From Nitrospira_G sp035457545 (lineage in GTDB: Bacteria; Nitrospirota; Nitrospiria; Nitrospirales; Nitrospiraceae): DNA of 17,594 nt. Position numbers and translations under genes: made by a program. Each line of letters begins with the position of its first letter. Positions within the stretch are counted from its first letter, which is position 1. The DNA is taken from NCBI GenBank assembly GCA_035457545.1, contig DATIBM010000013.1, positions 1-17,594 of the forward strand. The letters are read 5' to 3'. This document shows positions 13,797-17,594 of this stretch, in pieces. Under the pieces are notes generated by a model. The model did no database searches, was not told where the DNA came from, and saw only the letters and a program-made list of their open reading frames with translations.

Positions 13797-16268
13797 TTAT
13801 GGAACTGGGCACGGCTTCACGTTCCAGATGTCGGCCGCATATTCGGCAATCGTGCGATCGCTGGAGAACTTCCCGGAACCGGCGACGTTCAGGATGGCCC
13901 TGGCGGCCCAACCGTCCTGGTCGGCGTACAGGCGGCCGAGCCGTTCCTGCGTCTCGCCGTAGGACTTGAGGTCCGCCAGGTGCATATAGAAATCCCCATT
14001 GGCCAGCAGCGTATCGCGGATGGGAGTGAATGCGCCCGGCTCGTTCCGGCTGAAGTGGTTGGAGAAGATCAAGTCCAACGCCTGCCTGGTCTCCGCCTCG
14101 TTGTCATAATGCCAGTACGGGTTGTACCAGCCCCGACTGCCGGCGACTTGCTCCGCAGTGAGACCGAACAGAAAGAAGTTCTCCTCCCCGGCTTCCTCGG
14201 CCATCTCGATTGTCGCCCCGTCGCGCGTGCCGATCGTGAGGGCGCCGTTCATCATGAACTTCATGTTGCTGGTCCCGCTGGCTTCGTACCCGGCGGTCGA
14301 GATTTGCTCGGACACGTCGCTGGCGGGTATGAGCCGTTCGGCCAGCGAGACGCAGTAATCCGGCAGAAAGAGGACTTTCAGACGCCCGCGGACGGCGGGA
14401 TCGCCGTTGATCGTGCCGGCCAGGTTGTTGATGAATTTGATGATGAGCTTGGCCAGCACATAGGCGGGAGCGGCCTTCCCGGCGAAGAAGAACGTGCGGG
14501 GGGCGACGTCAAGATTCGGATTCTGGCGCAGGCGATTGTACAGCACGACGATGTGCAGGGCATTCAGCAATTGACGCTTGTATTCATGGATGCGCTTGAC
14601 CTGGCAATCGAAGATCGTGTCAGGATGGACCGTCTCGCCGGTCGTGGTCTTGAGCCAATCCGCAAACCGGACCTTGGCCTCGCGCTTGGCCTTGCGAAAG
14701 GCCTCGCGAAAGGCGGCGTCCCTGGCAAGCGGTTTCAGTCGGCGCAATTGGCTGAGATCCGTGATCCATCCGTCGCCGATGGCCTCGGTGATGATCTGTG
14801 CCAATGCCGGATTGCAGGCGAGCAGCCATCGCCTGGGCGTGACGCCATTGGTCTTGTTGTTGAACCGTTCGGGATAGAGCTCGGCCAGATCCTTGACCGT
14901 CATGGAACGCAGAAGTCCGGAGTGAATGGCGGCCACGCCGTTCGTGCTGTGCGATCCCACAATGGCCAGATTGGCCATGCGGATCTTGCGCCTCGGTCCG
15001 TCTTCGACGAGGCTGACACGTGCCACGCGGTCCTCATCCCCGGGAAAGCGGGCTCGGACCGCATCGAGCAGACGGCGGTTGATTTCGAGAATAATTTCCA
15101 GATGTCGCGGCAGCATGATGTCGAACCACTCGAGCGGCCACTTCTCCAATGCTTCAGGCAGCAGCGTGTGGTTCGTATAGGCCAAGGTCCGTTCCGTCAG
15201 GTTCCAGGCCTGATCCCATCCCAGATGCGCCTCGTCGAGCAGGATCCGCATGAGCTCCGGCACGGCCATCGTCGGGTGCGTGTCATTCAATTGGATCGCG
15301 ACTTTCTCGGGAAGGGCGCTCCAGTCCGAGTTGCCACGGCGGAATCGTCGCACGAGATCGCCCAGCGAGCAGGCGACGAGGAAATACTCCTGCAGGAAGC
15401 GCAGGCCCTGCCCCATGGCGGTCGAGTCGTCCGGATAGAGGACGCGGGTCAGCGATTCGGCGCCGAGCGTTTCCGCCAGCGCCCCCACGAAGTCGCCGCG
15501 GCTGAATTGTTGAAAGTCAAAATAGTCCGGCGTGCTCGCCGCCCACAGACGCAGCGTATTGATGGTCTTGCCCCCGTAGCCGATGACCGGCCGGTCAAAG
15601 GGAATCCCCAAGAGAATGGAGGGACGTCCGATGACGGGCCGCAGCATGCCGGCGCGCAACTCAAATGAACAGTTCAATTGCACTTCGACCGCTTCCTCCG
15701 GCCGGGCCACCTCCCAAGGATCCGGCCGGCGCAACCAGTTGTCCGGCTGCTCGATCTGCCACCCGTCTTTGATGGTTTGCTTGAAGATGCCGTATTCGTA
15801 GCGGAGGCCGTAGCCCATGCCGGGAATCCCCAACGTCGCCATCGAATCGATGAAACAGGCCGCCAGCCGGCCGAGTCCGCCGTTTCCCAATCCGGCATCC
15901 GGCTCCGTCTCCAGCAACGCCAGCGGGTCAAGACCCCTTTTTTTCATGGCCTCGAACGCGAAGGTTCCCAGCAGCGAGTTGATGACGTTGTTGGCGAGCG
16001 ACCGCCCGAGCAGGAACTCCATCGACAGGTAATACACCCGCTTGGGATTCTTCTGCTCGTAGGTCCGTTCTGTCTTGAGCCATCGTTGCGACACCACGTC
16101 GCGCAGTGACCGTGTCGCCGCCTCAAATTGTTCGCGCGTGTCCGCCTGTTTGGGATCGATCACATGGTCGAAAATCAGATGGCGTTCGTAGAGCGCGTCG
16201 TTCGTGCCGGTAAAGTGGATGGGTCCGCATCCGTATTGATCCAGAAGCTCGTTCACCCGTTCGTTCAT
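13797..16268 (-). CDS. glgP: glycogen phosphorylase
   Basis: Releases glucose-1-phosphate from the ends of glycogen or maltodextrin using phosphate and pyridoxal phosphate. The ATG at 16268 has GGAGG four bases upstream and gives 823 residues, the usual GT35 length; eight further upstream residues are unlikely. Visible landmarks are YYLSMEFLLGRSL at about 79-91, GNGGLGRLAACF around 127-138, LNDTHPTMAVPEL around 325-340, VKRIHEYKRQLLN around 555-567, and the cofactor site EASGTSNMKFMMNGALTIGT with the expected Schiff-base Lys670. The N-terminus begins directly with the fold and has no long regulatory extension of the animal type. A 12-base triple repeat encodes an AFRE/AFRK/AKRE segment near residue 520. 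It lies 60 bases after glgX, in the same direction, as in many glycogen-breakdown operons. Confidence 0.97.
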   Translation of the reverse strand: MNERVNELLDQYGCGPIHFTGTNDALYERHLIFDHVIDPKQADTREQFEAATRSLRDVVSQRWLKTERTYEQKNPKRVYYLSMEFLLGRSLANNVINSLLGTFAFEAMKKRGLDPLALLETEPDAGLGNGGLGRLAACFIDSMATLGIPGMGYGLRYEYGIFKQTIKDGWQIEQPDNWLRRPDPWEVARPEEAVEVQLNCSFELRAGMLRPVIGRPSILLGIPFDRPVIGYGGKTINTLRLWAASTPDYFDFQQFSRGDFVGALAETLGAESLTRVLYPDDSTAMGQGLRFLQEYFLVACSLGDLVRRFRRGNSDWSALPEKVAIQLNDTHPTMAVPELMRILLDEAHLGWDQAWNLTERTLAYTNHTLLPEALEKWPLEWFDIMLPRHLEIILEINRRLLDAVRARFPGDEDRVARVSLVEDGPRRKIRMANLAIVGSHSTNGVAAIHSGLLRSMTVKDLAELYPERFNNKTNGVTPRRWLLACNPALAQIITEAIGDGWITDLSQLRRLKPLARDAAFREAFRKAKREAKVRFADWLKTTTGETVHPDTIFDCQVKRIHEYKRQLLNALHIVVLYNRLRQNPNLDVAPRTFFFAGKAAPAYVLAKLIIKFINNLAGTINGDPAVRGRLKVLFLPDYCVSLAERLIPASDVSEQISTAGYEASGTSNMKFMMNGALTIGTRDGATIEMAEEAGEENFFLFGLTAEQVAGSRGWYNPYWHYDNEAETRQALDLIFSNHFSRNEPGAFTPIRDTLLANGDFYMHLADLKSYGETQERLGRLYADQDGWAARAILNVAGSGKFSSDRTIAEYAADIWNVKPCPVP
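14676..14711. repeat. three imperfect 12-bp tandem units inside glgP
   Basis: Units GGCCTCGCGCTT, GGCCTTGCGAAA and GGCCTCGCGAAA follow each other without gaps. On the coding strand they give four-residue units AFRE, AFRK and AKRE in a surface-type charged helix. The frame is kept. Confidence 0.7.
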
Positions 16269-16272
16269 AAAG

Positions 16273-16277
16273 CCTCC
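16273..16277 (-). promoter_or_regulatory. ribosome binding site of glgP
   Basis: GGAGG four bases before the ATG at 16268, preceded by a run of six T on the same strand. It favours this ATG over one eight codons upstream. Confidence 0.65.
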
Positions 16278-16328
16278 ACAAAAAACCGTCACGACTCGAT
16301 GCTCAAGGCGCCACCACCGGCGTGGTTC

Positions 16329-17594
16329 TCAGGCGGCCTGGCTGGTCCCAAGTCGGATGCCCGTAAACAGCACCACGACCGAGCGAGCCTCGGCCCGATA
16401 AAGCGAACCGGGAATCGACGGGGCCTCCTGCCAGGGGACGATGTCGTCCGGCGAGTCGAGGGCGGTGTCGATCCATCGACGCCACCTGTCGTTGTCGCCA
16501 CCGAGCACCGGCGGCAGCTCGAATTCGAGCGGCTCCCAATAGGCATTTACGATGAAATGGACGAGGAGCCCATCCCTCCGGAGTTCAGCCGTCACCGCGA
16601 TTGTGTGTGAATAATAGCTCCAATCCGGTTGGTGGAGTTTGACGCCATGCCACGCTTTATTTGCCTGCTGGACTAGCTGGATCAGACTGACTCGTTGCCG
16701 CTCGTGTTCAATGTCGCGCAACAGCCGTCGCGCGTTGAGCAATGTCACGAACCGATGGATATCGCCATGCCGGGAGACCAGCTTCCAGTCGAACCAGTTG
16801 GTTTCGTCGTCCAGGCCATAGGCGTTATTGTTGCCGCGTTGCGTCCGCCGCACTTCATCCCCCATCAGAATCATGGGGATCCCCAGGGAGAGCAGCGTGA
16901 CGATCAAGAAGTTCTTGACCTGCCGATTGCGCAGCCGTTCCACAACCGGATCGTCCGTCGGCCCTTCAACGCCGCAATTCCAGCTTTTGTTGTCATCCGA
17001 TCCGTCGCGGTTATCTTCGCCGTTGGCTTCGTTGTGTTTCATGTTGTAGGAGACAAGGTCATTGAGGGTGAAGCCGTCGTGACAGGTCACGAAGTTGACG
17101 CTCTGCTCGGGTTCCCGTTCCTTGTGGCCATAGATCTCCGGGCTCCCGACCAGCCGGTCGGCGAAGCGCGTCACGCTGTCGGGAGCCCCGCGGAGGAAAT
17201 CGCGGACATCGTCACGGAACCGCCCATTCCACTCCTTCCAGCTATCACCGATGAAGGAGCCGACCTGGTAGAGCCCAGCGGCATCCCAAGCTTCCGCGAT
17301 CAGCTTGGTCCCGGCCAGGTAAGGGTCCGATTCGATGTCCCAGAGGATCGGAGGATTCTGCAGGGGCCGGCCGGCCTGGTCGCGCGAGAGGATGGACGCC
17401 AAGTCGAACCGAAAGCCATCCACGTGCATCGCTTCCACCCAATAACGGAGACTATCCACGATGAGGCGGCGGACGATCGGGTGGTTGGCGTTCATCGTAT
17501 TGCCGGTCCCGGTATAGTTGCTGTACCGGGACCGGTCTTGCTCCAGGATATAGTAGACGCTGTTTTCGAGCCCCCGATAACAGAAGGTCGGACC
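16329..17594 (-). CDS. glgX: glycogen debranching enzyme, 5' truncated by window edge
   Basis: The frame is open to the last base of the window, so the N-terminal part (roughly 250-300 residues by family length) is missing; the ATG at 17495 is internal. The visible 421 residues are the GlgX/isoamylase subfamily of GH13: an opening YTGTGNT, VDGFRFDLAS with the nucleophile Asp (codon 17403-17405), LIAEAWDAAG with the acid/base Glu (17292-17294), VTCHDGFTLNDLVSY with the transition-state Asp (17076-17078), and the Asn/Asp-rich HNEANGEDNRDGSDDN typical of GlgX. ILMGDEVRRTQRGNNNAYG and WFDW follow, and then a C-terminal beta domain ending GIRLGTSQAA. The enzyme cleaves alpha-1,6 branches, preferring chains already shortened by the phosphorylase encoded next to it. 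Confidence 0.95.
   Translation of the reverse strand, partial: GPTFCYRGLENSVYYILEQDRSRYSNYTGTGNTMNANHPIVRRLIVDSLRYWVEAMHVDGFRFDLASILSRDQAGRPLQNPPILWDIESDPYLAGTKLIAEAWDAAGLYQVGSFIGDSWKEWNGRFRDDVRDFLRGAPDSVTRFADRLVGSPEIYGHKEREPEQSVNFVTCHDGFTLNDLVSYNMKHNEANGEDNRDGSDDNKSWNCGVEGPTDDPVVERLRNRQVKNFLIVTLLSLGIPMILMGDEVRRTQRGNNNAYGLDDETNWFDWKLVSRHGDIHRFVTLLNARRLLRDIEHERQRVSLIQLVQQANKAWHGVKLHQPDWSYYSHTIAVTAELRRDGLLVHFIVNAYWEPLEFELPPVLGGDNDRWRRWIDTALDSPDDIVPWQEAPSIPGSLYRAEARSVVVLFTGIRLGTSQAA

Noticed and set aside
13714..13911. N-terminal extension of PPK2
   Set aside because: It would overlap the end of glgP, and AAAGGAG before the GTG at 13713 marks the real start.
13980..15668. Long open frame on the plus strand opposite glgP (and similar ones at 10592-11953, 7002-8255 and 5505-6881)
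   Set aside because: These are antisense to genes with complete family motifs. Their translations are rich in Arg/Gly/Asp/His without any domain, as expected from GC-rich codon use on the other strand.
15936..15950. Run of seven A on the coding strand of glgP as a possible frameshift site
   Set aside because: The glgP frame is continuous through the run and the phase does not fit the usual slippery heptamer.
16313..16326. Hairpin ACCAC/GTGGT after the glgX stop as a terminator
   Set aside because: The stem is only 5 bp, and the T run lies more than 20 bases away next to the glgP ribosome binding site; glgX and glgP probably share a transcript.

Overview
The window is ordinary, densely coded chromosomal DNA from a GC-rich Gram-negative bacterium. 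There are four lipoprotein signal peptides, strong Shine-Dalgarno sites, and GTG starts next to ATG. The gene mix (GH63-like glucosidase, GlgP, GlgX, PPK2, and a patatin and an M48 protease as lipoproteins) fits a chemolithoautotroph such as Nitrospira, but that is a recollection of similar gene content and not a test. I see no tRNA, rRNA, CRISPR, insertion sequence or phage gene.

Left part (1-2762, plus strand): the 3' part of a GH63/MGH1-like glucosidase overlaps by ATGA a GH13 alpha-amylase-family enzyme. Neither shows an export signal in the visible part. The pair converges on everything that follows.

Middle part (2786-10464, minus strand): five envelope genes lie in a row. Read in the direction of transcription they are an endonuclease/exonuclease/phosphatase-fold lipoprotein, a lipoprotein of unknown function, a mechanosensitive (MscS-core) channel with a very long predicted periplasmic coiled coil, an M48 zinc metalloprotease lipoprotein and a patatin-like phospholipase lipoprotein.

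Right part (10535-17594, minus strand): central carbon and storage genes. In transcription order they are glgX (debranching enzyme, cut by the window edge), glgP (glycogen phosphorylase), ppk2 (polyphosphate kinase 2), rpiB (ribose-5-phosphate isomerase B, broken by one extra base in a G run) and pgi (glucose-6-phosphate isomerase). Together they would break glycogen down to glucose-1-phosphate and feed the hexose- and pentose-phosphate pools (phosphoglucomutase is not in view), while PPK2 links polyphosphate to nucleotide pools.

All nine minus-strand genes point the same way with gaps of about 13-200 bases. The largest gap (about 200 bases) is between rpiB and pgi and is the most likely place for a separate promoter. 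No gene-free stretch exceeds 300 bases. The most notable observations are the rpiB frameshift, the envelope gene set, and PPK2 placed directly after glycogen phosphorylase.
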